Part shown: in pieces, positions 8,299 to 17,272 of the stretch
How the letters are laid out: every line of letters begins with the position of its first letter
How positions within the stretch are numbered: position 1 is the stretch's first letter
Assembly (NCBI GenBank): GCA_003559985.1
Contig: PWJP01000241.1
Span: 1-37,171 of the forward strand
Length of the DNA stretch: 37,171 nucleotides
Direction of reading: 5' to 3'
Source of the DNA: Saprospirales bacterium
GTDB lineage: Bacteria; Bacteroidota; Bacteroidia; Chitinophagales; Saprospiraceae
Translations under genes and position numbers: made by a program
The notes under the pieces: model-generated
Seen by the model: only the letters and a program-made list of their open reading frames with translations
What the model was told of the DNA's origin: nothing
The model's database searches: none

Positions 8299-11256
8299 AT
8301 GAAACAACTTTTATTAATTGCGTTTTCGGTCCTGTTTACGATGGGCCAATTGTACGGACAGCGTACGATTTCAGGAACGGTAACAGATTCAGAAAATGAA
8401 CCACTCATTGGTGCACTAGTCAGTGTGGTGGATGCTGAGAATGTTGCCACTATTACCGATTTTGACGGGCGATTTGAATTTGATGTACCCGATGGTGCTG
8501 AAGCCATTCAGATATCCTATCTCGGCTATCAGACTCAGGTACTCGAATTAGGCCCTGGTGATGTTTATGATGTTGTTATGGCAGAAGGTGACCTCGCATT
8601 AGATGAGGTAATTGTAGTTGCTTACGGAGAGCAGACCAGAAGGTCTCTGGTTTCCAGTGTCTCTACCATCGACAGCAGGGCAATAGACAACATCCCGGCC
8701 GTTTCACCTCAAGAGGTATTGCAGGGTCAAACTTCAGGAGTCCAGATAGTGAATTCTTCAGGAGTTTTGGGAGCTGCTACTAATATACGTATTAGAGGTG
8801 TTGCTTCAATCAATGCCGGAGGTCAACCACTATTCGTTGTGGATGGTGTTCCATTAAACGATGGGTCCTATTCCAATGCATTGGGAGCTGGAACTGGTCT
8901 GAATCCACTGTTGAATATGTCAATGGATGACATTGAGTCTATTTCTGTTTTGAAGGATGCAGCAGCAGCTTCTCTCTATGGTTCCAGAGGTTCCAATGGT
9001 GTTGTATTGATAACTACCAAGCAGGGAAGAAGTGGTACTAATAATGTCACTTTTAGAACCTCCTACGGTTTTGGTAGTCCTACTGAAACCTACGATATGA
9101 CCAATTCAGAGGAATTTTTGACAATTTTGGGAGCTCCTGTTCCCGAGGAGGTTCCTTTCTTTGACTGGCAAGATGCAGTGGTGCGAGATGCGACCTCTTT
9201 CCGCACTTCATTGAGCTTTGACGGAGGTAATGAAAGCACCACCTATTATGTGGGTGTTTCTTACTCAGATGAAGAAAATTATGTGCTAGGAAATGAGATG
9301 GAGAAATTGAGTGGAAGACTCAATCTCAATCACAGGGTAAGTGACCAATTCCGCCTGGGTGCAAATATGTCTGTGAGCAGGGCAGATATGGGTCGAATTT
9401 ATGCTGAGAACAGCACCTTTGCACCATTGACCTCTGCGTATTTGCAAGATCCAAGAGTCCAGGCCTTTAATCCAGATGGATCACCAACAATACCTGGTTT
9501 TATCCCAAACATTGTTGCAATTTATAATTTGAGTGTCAATGAATTTATTTCTGACAGAACTACTGGAAATATCTTTGCCGAATACGTCATTCCCGGAATT
9601 GGAAATGGTGAAGTTACGCTCAGATCTGATTTTGGTATAGATCATTTGGCAACCAGTGAGACCTTTAGAAATCCTGAGGTAATTAGTCCAGGTGGATATG
9701 GTTACAAAAGGATAATCCAGGATGAAAAATGGCTGACTACCAATACTGCCAGATACAATACTCCTATTGGAGACCGGTCTAGCTTGAATTTCCTGGCAGG
9801 TCAAAGTTTTGAAACCTCTCTGTTACAATCGACTGCCGTTGAAGCCAGTGGTTTCGCTGCAGATGACTTGAGAAACGTGGCAAGTGGTGCTTCACCCTCC
9901 ATCACATCTGCAACGAGAACAGAGTGGGCATTGGCATCTTATTTCGCCAGATTCCAGTACGATATCGGGAATACCTATTTCTTTGAGGCTTCTATCAGAA
10001 GAGATGGATCATCCAGGTTTGGTGCTGACAATAGATGGGGTAACTTTTGGGCAGTTGGTGCTGGATGGAATATGAGCCGTGAGCCTTTCCTTGCAGGATC
10101 TGAATTATTTACAGATGTTCGCCTCCGAACAAGTTATGGAATTACCGGAAATGACAGAATTGGTAACTTTGGATCCAGAGGATTATACGGTGCAGGAACA
10201 GCTTCTGATTATGCCGGAATGCCTGGTTTGAGGCCCATACAGGCTGAAAATCCTGATCTGAGATGGGAGCAAACTGCTCAGTTTGATATTGGAATCAGCG
10301 CCAGGATTGCGGATTTCATGGATTTGGGCATCTCCTTCTGGCACAAAGATACTGAGGACCTGTTGCTCGATAGACCGATTTCTCAAACCAGTGGATTTGG
10401 TGTTATTACGGAGAATGCCGGAGATATGGTAAACACAGGAGTTGATATAGATTTTAACTTTGATGTATTCCAAAACCAGGATTGGAACATCTCTATTGGT
10501 GGTAACATTAGCTTTGCTGATAACGAGGTTAAAAGTCTGCCAAATGCAACAGAAGATGAAGATGGAAATAAATTCGTTGCCGGAACTGCTTCACAAAGAG
10601 CTGTGGTTGGTCAATCTGCCAATGAATTCTATCTGATTAGATATCAGGGAATTAATCCTGAAACGGGTAATGCTGAATGGTTGGATCGGGACGGAAATCC
10701 CACCACCAGTCCGGTTCAGGCTGACAGGGTTTACGTTGGCTCAGCCATACCTGATTTTGTAGGTGGTTTGAACTTCAACGTAGGGTACCAAAACTTTACT
10801 TTGAGCGGACTCTTTAATTTCACCTATGGAAATATGGTAATGATTGACGACCTTAGGTTTACAGAGAATCCGGTATCAGGATTTAATAAGTCCACTATTT
10901 TGTTGGATGCTTGGGAGCAACCAGGTGACCAGGCTTTTGCGCCGGCAGCAGATAGCCCCACCCGCAATACTTTTGCACAACGTTCAACCTTGCAACTTAT
11001 GGACGGGTCGTACATGAGGCTGAAAACTCTTACCTTGAATTACAGTTTGCCGGTGCGTGAGCTCGGAATTGATTGGATGAAGGGTTTGAATATCTACTTC
11101 AGGGGTAACAATTTGTTGACCTTCAAAGACTCTGATTTCAGAGGACAGGATCCGGAAGTATCTGATTCTGGTACTAGCAATCTGGTTCAGGGTGAGTCTT
11201 TCTTTGTTATTCCACAGAGAAAAATGTACACATTTGGACTTAACGTTACCTTTTAA
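8299..11256 (+). CDS. SusC/RagA family TonB-dependent outer-membrane transporter
   Basis: This 985-residue protein starts with a signal peptide cut after LYGQ. It then has a carboxypeptidase-regulatory-like beta domain (RTISGTVTDSENEPLIGA to about residue 93) and a TonB plug domain with the hallmark SusC blocks DEVIVVAYGEQTRRSLVSSV, IRIRGVASINAGGQPLFVVDG and SVLKDAAAASLYGSRGSNG. The rest is a long outer-membrane beta-barrel ending in a terminal aromatic residue (NVTF). It has no N-terminal STN signalling domain, so it is not expected to talk to an anti-sigma factor. It works with the SusD-like lipoprotein encoded 25 bases downstream to import a glycan, peptide or similar ligand. The ligand cannot be deduced, because no hydrolase gene lies in the pair. 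Confidence 0.97.
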   Translation: MKQLLLIAFSVLFTMGQLYGQRTISGTVTDSENEPLIGALVSVVDAENVATITDFDGRFEFDVPDGAEAIQISYLGYQTQVLELGPGDVYDVVMAEGDLALDEVIVVAYGEQTRRSLVSSVSTIDSRAIDNIPAVSPQEVLQGQTSGVQIVNSSGVLGAATNIRIRGVASINAGGQPLFVVDGVPLNDGSYSNALGAGTGLNPLLNMSMDDIESISVLKDAAAASLYGSRGSNGVVLITTKQGRSGTNNVTFRTSYGFGSPTETYDMTNSEEFLTILGAPVPEEVPFFDWQDAVVRDATSFRTSLSFDGGNESTTYYVGVSYSDEENYVLGNEMEKLSGRLNLNHRVSDQFRLGANMSVSRADMGRIYAENSTFAPLTSAYLQDPRVQAFNPDGSPTIPGFIPNIVAIYNLSVNEFISDRTTGNIFAEYVIPGIGNGEVTLRSDFGIDHLATSETFRNPEVISPGGYGYKRIIQDEKWLTTNTARYNTPIGDRSSLNFLAGQSFETSLLQSTAVEASGFAADDLRNVASGASPSITSATRTEWALASYFARFQYDIGNTYFFEASIRRDGSSRFGADNRWGNFWAVGAGWNMSREPFLAGSELFTDVRLRTSYGITGNDRIGNFGSRGLYGAGTASDYAGMPGLRPIQAENPDLRWEQTAQFDIGISARIADFMDLGISFWHKDTEDLLLDRPISQTSGFGVITENAGDMVNTGVDIDFNFDVFQNQDWNISIGGNISFADNEVKSLPNATEDEDGNKFVAGTASQRAVVGQSANEFYLIRYQGINPETGNAEWLDRDGNPTTSPVQADRVYVGSAIPDFVGGLNFNVGYQNFTLSGLFNFTYGNMVMIDDLRFTENPVSGFNKSTILLDAWEQPGDQAFAPAADSPTRNTFAQRSTLQLMDGSYMRLKTLTLNYSLPVRELGIDWMKGLNIYFRGNNLLTFKDSDFRGQDPEVSDSGTSNLVQGESFFVIPQRKMYTFGLNVTF

Positions 11257-11281
11257 CATCAAATCTTAAAAAATTATACTT

Positions 11282-12673
11282 ATGAAAAATATATTAGTAT
11301 TATTCTTCCTTTCCTTTCTCCTGATTGCATTCACAGGATGTGAAGACGATCTGGAACTGCAACCGGAACAGGAATTATCAATTGAAGGTGCCTTCTCCAA
11401 TGAGGTTGCTGCCAGGGCCAGTTTGACGGGTGCTTATGGTCGTATCATGTTTCTGGATGTTTTTGGAGCGATGCCTCAAATTATTGCTGACTTTCAGGCT
11501 GACAATGTTGATTTTATTGGGTCATTTCCCACACTGCAGGACATTAGAAACAGTTCTGTCCTCGCTGACAATACATCCATAGGTGCCATTTTTCGTGACC
11601 ATTATCGCGCTATTCTTGCTGCCAATGCTGTAATTGACAGAGTGCCGGGCGTTGACGATCCCGGATTTAGCGAGGAAGAAAGGGCAGCAGTGATTGCTGA
11701 AGCCAAGTTCATCCGTGCCAAAGTCAATTTCAGTTTGGTTAATTTATTTGCCCAGCCTTATACTTTTGACGATGGAGCTTCGCCTGGTATTGCAATTGTT
11801 ACTGAGCCTGATGTATTGGACGGAGATTTTATCTTCCCTCCCAGGAGTTCGGTTGCCGAGGTTTACAATGCCATTGAAAATGACCTTCTCGAGGCTGTTG
11901 ATGATTTGCCTGAAGTAAATGGCAGAATTAGGGCGAGCGTCGGTGGTGCCAATGCCCTTTTAAGCAGATTGTACCTTTACAAAGGCGATAACGTACAGGC
12001 TGCCGAGCGTGCTCAAATGGTTATTGACGAGGGCAATTATGCACTCGCTCCCAATTACAATTTTTACAACCAATTGACCGCTGAAACCATCTTTGATGTA
12101 GCAATGTCAGCTGCAGACAACTCCAGGACCGGTTCAGGTGGTTGGGCTTCTTTTTACAATCCTGCAGAACTGGGTGCAAGAGGTGATTGTCCTTTCTCAG
12201 ATGACTTACTGGAAGCTTTTGAGGAGGGCGACCGTCGATTCCTTGACCTGCATCAGGTTGATGCTTCTGGGGAATTGATTTACACCACAAAGTTTCCCGA
12301 TGCTCAATCAAATTCAGATAATGCTCCTATGATTAGAATCACAGAGGTTTATTTGAATCGCGCTGAAGCACTTGCTAAAATGGCCAATGGTGTGGATGAT
12401 GAAGCCCTTGAGATTATCAATACCTTGAGAGAAAGAGCTGGTTTGGATGGTTTTGAAGCCGGTGATTTTGCAGATGGTGACGATTTTCTCATGACTATTT
12501 TGGACGAAAGACGTAAGGAGCTTTGCTTTGAGGGTCATCGCAGAATGGACTTGTTGAGAAATGGCTTGCCTATTATCAATGGGTTGATGCCAGGTGACAA
12601 TCAAACTATCATGCCAATTCCTGTAAGAGAGATTGACCTCGGTTCTTCCCTTCCACAGAATCCCGGGTATTAA
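11282..12673 (+). CDS. SusD/RagB family surface lipoprotein
   Basis: This is the partner lid lipoprotein of the SusC transporter. A lipoprotein signal ends at FTGC (Cys20). The N-terminal SusD-like domain starts with LELQPEQELSIEGAF. The C-terminal RagB/SusD domain has the conserved EVYLNRAEALAKMANG and ILDERRKELCFEGHRRMDLLR blocks. At 463 residues it is at the short end for the family, which often runs 500-600. It is co-transcribed with susC and followed by a strong terminator, so the pair is a closed two-gene unit. Confidence 0.96.
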   Translation: MKNILVLFFLSFLLIAFTGCEDDLELQPEQELSIEGAFSNEVAARASLTGAYGRIMFLDVFGAMPQIIADFQADNVDFIGSFPTLQDIRNSSVLADNTSIGAIFRDHYRAILAANAVIDRVPGVDDPGFSEEERAAVIAEAKFIRAKVNFSLVNLFAQPYTFDDGASPGIAIVTEPDVLDGDFIFPPRSSVAEVYNAIENDLLEAVDDLPEVNGRIRASVGGANALLSRLYLYKGDNVQAAERAQMVIDEGNYALAPNYNFYNQLTAETIFDVAMSAADNSRTGSGGWASFYNPAELGARGDCPFSDDLLEAFEEGDRRFLDLHQVDASGELIYTTKFPDAQSNSDNAPMIRITEVYLNRAEALAKMANGVDDEALEIINTLRERAGLDGFEAGDFADGDDFLMTILDERRKELCFEGHRRMDLLRNGLPIINGLMPGDNQTIMPIPVREIDLGSSLPQNPGY

Positions 12674-12723
12674 TACCCGTAGGTTAGATTGATACCTAGT
12701 CGATCTTATCGATTTAAGAATTA

Positions 12724-12762
12724 TTGCCGATCGGAATTGGTTTCCGGTCGGCAATTTTTTTG
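12724..12762 (+). terminator. intrinsic terminator of susC-susD
   Basis: The arms ATTGCCGATCGG (12724-12735) and CCGGTCGGCAAT (12745-12756) pair over 12 bases with one G-U wobble and a 9-base loop. A run of seven T follows to 12762. It lies 50 bases after the susD stop. Confidence 0.88.
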
Positions 12763-13040
12763 ATTGAAGGGATTCAGATGAACTTCGTTGCATTTGTTTG
12801 GATGCATTCTCCAGATCGTAGGTTTTTTAGATTCCTTCCCTTTTGCCATTTTGCGAATGCGCATATTTTACAAGTATAAATGCCTCTTTAACAATTGAAT
12901 ATGTTATGATGCTGTGGTTTTCCGCTTTTACTGGAAAAATTCTTAGAAAAAAGCACTGTTGGTGCCACATCATGCTACTTTGATGGGTTGTATATAATAC
13001 ACTACATATTTTCAAGCCAGGACCTCATTTGGTTGGGGAT
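12763..13040. other. intergenic region, no gene seen
   Basis: About 280 bases between the susD terminator and the promoter of the beta-helix gene. A 62-codon frame on the minus strand (12827-13015) has no family features and looks like chance. No RNA gene or operator is evident. Confidence 0.5.
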
Positions 13041-13070
13041 TTTGTTTTTGGAAAAAAAGTGGTAAATTTG
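13041..13070 (+). promoter_or_regulatory. promoter of the beta-helix T9SS gene
   Basis: TTTG (13041-13044) and TAAATTTG (13063-13070) are separated by 18 bases, close to the Bacteroidota consensus spacing. Transcription would start near 13077, giving a leader of about 26 bases to the ATG at 13103. Confidence 0.6.
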
Positions 13071-13102
13071 GTAAAATACTAGTCAACAATTCTTAATATG
13101 TG

Positions 13103-16100
13103 ATGTCTTGCGGAGGTCATTTCCGGTTGGTACAAAATACAATGCTCTTAATTGCTTTGGCATGTACCCTAATGACATTCACACCCCTTACTTCCTTTTC
13201 TCAGGTTATTTTCGTGGATCACTCCGCCGCTGGCGCGAATGATGGCACCTCCTGGGAAGATGCATATACCGATTTACAAGGTGCCTTGCAGCAGGCCGAC
13301 TTTGGAGATGAAATCTGGGTGGCCGGTGGTACTTATCATCCCACTTCCCATGATGGAGACCGTTCAGCCAGGTTTGTGTTGCCCGATGGGGTTGCACTGC
13401 TGGGAGGTTTTGGAGGCTTTGAAGAGAATGCATCTGAGCGAAACTTTAACCTATTCAGGACTACGCTTAGTGGAGACATCAACCAAACTGGCTCTTTGTA
13501 TGGGAACTCCCATACTGTACTCGACATATCAAATACTAGTCGCGAGTCGCTGGTTGATGGATTTACCATTATCGGCGGCAATGCCGAGATAATCGCTGCA
13601 GATGGATATCCCAGGAATAATTCAGGAGGGGGGATTTATAACGACGGGGGTGGTGCTACCATAGCAAATTGCGTAATATCCGGAAATTCTGCCAATCAGG
13701 GAGCTGGTATGGCCAATGTCAATGGCGCCGATGTTTATATGGTCAATACGGTTTTCCGGAACAATGAAGTTATTGTCCCCGGTGGTGGCGGTGGATTGTT
13801 GAATGCCGATGATTCCCGCCTCGATATTTTAAACTGTACTTTTGAGGGCAATACATCTCAAACCTCAGGGGGCGCTATTCTCAATATATACAATTCTGAT
13901 CTGTACATTATTCAATCTGAATTTCTCAATAATGAGGCAATTAATGGTGCGGTAATCTCGGTTTTCCAGAACTCTGATATAAAAATATCCAGATCTATTT
14001 TTCAAGGGAATCGTGTAATTGGTTACGGGGGGGTAATAGCTTCCATCTTGCACAATCAAATCCATATTGACAATTCCATAATAACCGGAAACATTGCCGA
14101 GAACGGCGGAGCATTCTATGCGGAAAAAAGTCAGTTTGACTTGTATAACGTTACGGCCATTGGAAATGCAGCTCACGCAAAAGGAGGTCTTATTTTTGAC
14201 CAGCTAAATTCCACCTTTAATTTTTACAATAGCATCCTTTGGGAGAACAAACTCAGTGATCCCGAATCCCCACCCTGGGAATTCAACTACAGTGCCGGGG
14301 ATTCATCAACCCTGGGATTTTATCACTCTATAATTCACGGTTCCGGGGGCAGTGATGCTTGGAATTTGGAGGATGCTTATGATGGAGGAGGCAATCGAGA
14401 TTTTGATCCCAAACTGGTCGCAGCCATAGATGCCATTCACGCTCCATCTACCTATGGAGATTTTCGACTTACTGAATGTTCTCCTGCTGTTAATTTTGGC
14501 AGTAATGACTACACCGATGGTATTTCTTCAGTGGATTTCCAGGGCAATCGGCGCATTATTGATGGTATTGTCGATATGGGTGCTTATGAGTTTGATGATG
14601 AGATCCCTCCCCCTGAAATTTCCTGTAAAGAAATTGTCATAGAGTTGGAGGCCAATGGCAATATGTCCCTCCCGGTCAATGACCTTTATGTAGTTATTGA
14701 TTCCTGTGGTCCAGTGGAAGGACAGGTTTTTGGAATGGATTCCATTGATTTAGATTGTTCCAATATCGGCACAAATTATTTTACAGTTTATGCAAAGGAC
14801 CTCTTCTCGGAGAAATCTGATTCCTGCGAACTCAGTCTTGAAGTGCTGGAGCCGACCTATCGCTTTACCATCAATGGAATAGAAGTGCATCCCGGTGACG
14901 AACTCACTTTTTGCCCCGGAGTGCCGTTGGAACTCGCACTGCATGACTCTATGGCCAATTCTGCTCCCATCCTTTCGGACTTTAGACTTGGGATGGAAAC
15001 TGTGCACGAGGATATTTGGATGGATTATGAAGGCGAATTCTTTGAGTTTGTAAAGGAGGAAGAGGACGTTTATCCACTTACTTTTCTATCCATTGAGGAT
15101 GCAAATGGCTGTGTGTTGGGGGAAGATCTCGCTTCGCAATACTTTTTTTTCATCAATATCAAAGCCTCCACGGATACCACTTTGTTAACGAACAAGCTTT
15201 GCAGAGGGGATAATTTCAGAGGCAGAATAATCAGTAGTGATACCGTATTCTACAGCACCTACTCAAATCTAAAGGGCTGCGACAGCATTGTTATTGACAA
15301 TATTGAGGTGTATGATTCACCGGAACTGACTTTAGAGGCCGACACTGTAATTTGCAGTGGATCATATGCTGAAATTACGGCCTCAGAAGGGTTCATTTCT
15401 TACGAATGGGAGAAAAATTCTGAGGATGTAAGGCAAATAAAGGTTTATACAGGCGGGGTTTACAGCCTGACAGCACGAGATGAGTACGACTGTCAATTTG
15501 ACAAGGAGATATACATTCTGGAGCCAACTCCCATTGATGCTGATATTATTGTACAACCGGCTACCTGTCCAAGTGCGGAGGATGGTCTTATTCAACTTGA
15601 GTGGATTTCCCTGGAAGAGGGAGATTTTGTTTTGTCTATTGATGATGAGAAGATTCCGCCCTCTTATATTTTCAGAGGTTCTACGGGATTATATTCACTC
15701 GCCATCGAGGATCAATTCGGCTGCCGACACGAAGAGTGGATTGGTATTGACTACAAAGTCGATCCCTTTGTGGAAATATTGGGTCCTGCTGAAATAGAAT
15801 TGGGTGATTCCCTGATCTTGAGGGCAAATACTAACCTGCCACAGCCAGATTGGGCCGAATGGCTCTTAAATGACCGACCTGTAGGAGAGGGTTTGACGCT
15901 AGGGATTCTTCCCGATGATGACCTCCTTGTTGAGGTTGAAGTGATAGGACGTTCTAATTGCCGCGCAAGTGCGATGAAATATGTTGAAGTGTACGAGCCG
16001 GCCCAGGTTTACATTCCCAATGCTTTTTCACCCAACCGCGATGGGATCAATGATTTCTTTACTGCCTTTGCCGATGAGGATTATCTGATAGAAAAACTTC

Positions 16101-16288
16101 TGATCAAGGACCGATGGGGGAACACGCTTTACCGCGTGGAAGGCATCCCCGCCAATATGCCCGAATTGGGGTGGAATGGGGAAATTAACGGTCAGGTTTT
16201 GAATCCAGGAGAGTATCTGTATCTGATTGAGCTAAGAGACAGCAGGGAACTTCATCAATTCAGCGGTACAGTTACGCTGTTGAGATAG
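13103..16288 (+). CDS. secreted parallel beta-helix protein with T9SS type B sorting domain
   Basis: This is a large (about 1061 residues) exported protein. A signal peptide ends near TSFSQ. FVDHSAAGANDGTSWEDAY starts a right-handed parallel beta-helix region (to about residue 480) rich in NxxxSGN-type turns. It is followed by Ig/HYR-like beta domains, a segment resembling a SprB repeat (ATCPSAEDGLIQLEW), and a C-terminal CHU_C/type B T9SS signal (VYIPNAFSPNRDGINDFF, then DRWGNTLYR and NPGEYLYLIEL). Type B signals send proteins through the type IX secretion system to the surface or medium. The frame can also begin at GTG 13100 or ATG 13142; the 13103 ATG fits the promoter. Beta-helices may bind or cleave polysaccharide, but no catalytic residues can be assigned. 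Confidence 0.9.
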   Translation: MSCGGHFRLVQNTMLLIALACTLMTFTPLTSFSQVIFVDHSAAGANDGTSWEDAYTDLQGALQQADFGDEIWVAGGTYHPTSHDGDRSARFVLPDGVALLGGFGGFEENASERNFNLFRTTLSGDINQTGSLYGNSHTVLDISNTSRESLVDGFTIIGGNAEIIAADGYPRNNSGGGIYNDGGGATIANCVISGNSANQGAGMANVNGADVYMVNTVFRNNEVIVPGGGGGLLNADDSRLDILNCTFEGNTSQTSGGAILNIYNSDLYIIQSEFLNNEAINGAVISVFQNSDIKISRSIFQGNRVIGYGGVIASILHNQIHIDNSIITGNIAENGGAFYAEKSQFDLYNVTAIGNAAHAKGGLIFDQLNSTFNFYNSILWENKLSDPESPPWEFNYSAGDSSTLGFYHSIIHGSGGSDAWNLEDAYDGGGNRDFDPKLVAAIDAIHAPSTYGDFRLTECSPAVNFGSNDYTDGISSVDFQGNRRIIDGIVDMGAYEFDDEIPPPEISCKEIVIELEANGNMSLPVNDLYVVIDSCGPVEGQVFGMDSIDLDCSNIGTNYFTVYAKDLFSEKSDSCELSLEVLEPTYRFTINGIEVHPGDELTFCPGVPLELALHDSMANSAPILSDFRLGMETVHEDIWMDYEGEFFEFVKEEEDVYPLTFLSIEDANGCVLGEDLASQYFFFINIKASTDTTLLTNKLCRGDNFRGRIISSDTVFYSTYSNLKGCDSIVIDNIEVYDSPELTLEADTVICSGSYAEITASEGFISYEWEKNSEDVRQIKVYTGGVYSLTARDEYDCQFDKEIYILEPTPIDADIIVQPATCPSAEDGLIQLEWISLEEGDFVLSIDDEKIPPSYIFRGSTGLYSLAIEDQFGCRHEEWIGIDYKVDPFVEILGPAEIELGDSLILRANTNLPQPDWAEWLLNDRPVGEGLTLGILPDDDLLVEVEVIGRSNCRASAMKYVEVYEPAQVYIPNAFSPNRDGINDFFTAFADEDYLIEKLLIKDRWGNTLYRVEGIPANMPELGWNGEINGQVLNPGEYLYLIELRDSRELHQFSGTVTLLR

Positions 16289-16305
16289 TCCCTTTATAAA
16301 TCGCT

Positions 16306-16647
16306 CTATTCTTTGAGATCATCCCAGAACTCCACAGCCCGTCTCGAATGAGGTATGCAAATGGATCCGCCCACCAGATTTCCGATGGCCAGTATCTCAA
16401 AAAATTCTTCCTCATTAAGCCCATTTTCGGCACATTTTTCCACGTGATAGGCAATGCAATCGTCGCATCGCAAAACCAGTGATGCTACCAGACCCAGCAT
16501 CTCTTTGGTCTTTACCGGCAGTGCTCCCTCTTCATAGGTTGAATTGTCCAGGCTGAAAAATCGCTTTAGGTTTTTATTGGGATGGCTCAAAATGCGCTGA
16601 TTCATCCTGGAGCGGTAGTCGTTAAATTCTTCTGATAATTTGCCCAT
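16306..16647 (-). CDS. carboxymuconolactone decarboxylase/AhpD family protein
   Basis: This 113-residue protein has the CMD/AhpD helical core. The redox motif CDDCIAYH (Cys61, Cys64, His68) matches the CxxCxxxH active site of AhpD-like proteins, preceded by the helix TKEMLGLVASLVLR. Such proteins are thiol-dependent peroxidase partners or act in antioxidant defence; true decarboxylases usually lack the CxxC. It follows the four-helix membrane protein gene by 11 bases on the same strand, so the two are probably co-transcribed. It converges with the beta-helix gene with only 17 bases between stops. Confidence 0.9.
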   Translation of the reverse strand: MGKLSEEFNDYRSRMNQRILSHPNKNLKRFFSLDNSTYEEGALPVKTKEMLGLVASLVLRCDDCIAYHVEKCAENGLNEEEFFEILAIGNLVGGSICIPHSRRAVEFWDDLKE

Positions 16648-16658
16648 GGTATTGTTTG

Positions 16659-17168
16659 TTAGATTCCCCTCTCATTGGTCTGTCTCCATACGGACACGAT
16701 CATTCGCAGGAAAAAGAGTATTCCCGCTATGAAGGTACCCGATGCAAAAAAGATCATCTGGTTTTTTATGTAGCTGTTAAGGTTGGTTTGCCGGTCGTAA
16801 CTCAGGCCGGGCATCAATTCACTCATTGTTGCCTCATCCATGAAGGTCTGAAAATAGGCGAACTTGCCCCCCATGTAGAATAAAAGTGCCGGGGTGAGCA
16901 ATGCAAAGCTCAATTTTGCCCAAAAGCTCAGCTTCAAAACGGAGTATTTCAAAAGGACCACATGGCGGGAGTAGTGAAAAAAGAGCAGAATAAAGGCCAC
17001 ATTGATGTAGGTAAATGGATACCCCTCCACTTCGCCTAGAATGGGAAGCATGACCGCGAAGATCAGTATCAGTGAAAACATCCACCAAACCAGCTCCATC
17101 CACCAGAGGTATTTTTTCTCCTCCTCGGAAACTGGAACCCTTTTTGGTTTGTAACTGTAATTTCCCAT
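16659..17168 (-). CDS. four-helix integral membrane protein of unknown function
   Basis: I do not recognise a named family. The 169 residues contain four hydrophobic segments (about 22-45, 52-74, 84-103 and 136-160), a charged N-terminus (SYKPKRVPVSEEEKKY) and a soluble loop of about 30 residues between segments 3 and 4. The first segment is unusually rich in Trp. It lies just upstream of the AhpD-like gene with 11 bases between them, which suggests a shared transcript but does not reveal a function. Confidence 0.75.
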   Translation of the reverse strand: MGNYSYKPKRVPVSEEEKKYLWWMELVWWMFSLILIFAVMLPILGEVEGYPFTYINVAFILLFFHYSRHVVLLKYSVLKLSFWAKLSFALLTPALLFYMGGKFAYFQTFMDEATMSELMPGLSYDRQTNLNSYIKNQMIFFASGTFIAGILFFLRMIVSVWRQTNERGI

Positions 17169-17272
17169 CCTTGCTCGGTTATGAGTGTTATCTGATAATA
17201 GTTATGTGGGTTGAGTTTTCTGCTTCGGATGCACCAATCCCCCAATGGTGTACTTTATTCCAGGTGCCGAAA

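Noticed and set aside
12827..13015. 62-codon minus-strand ORF between susD and the beta-helix gene
   Set aside because: There is no recognisable motif, the context is AT-rich intergenic DNA, and it has no supporting promoter.
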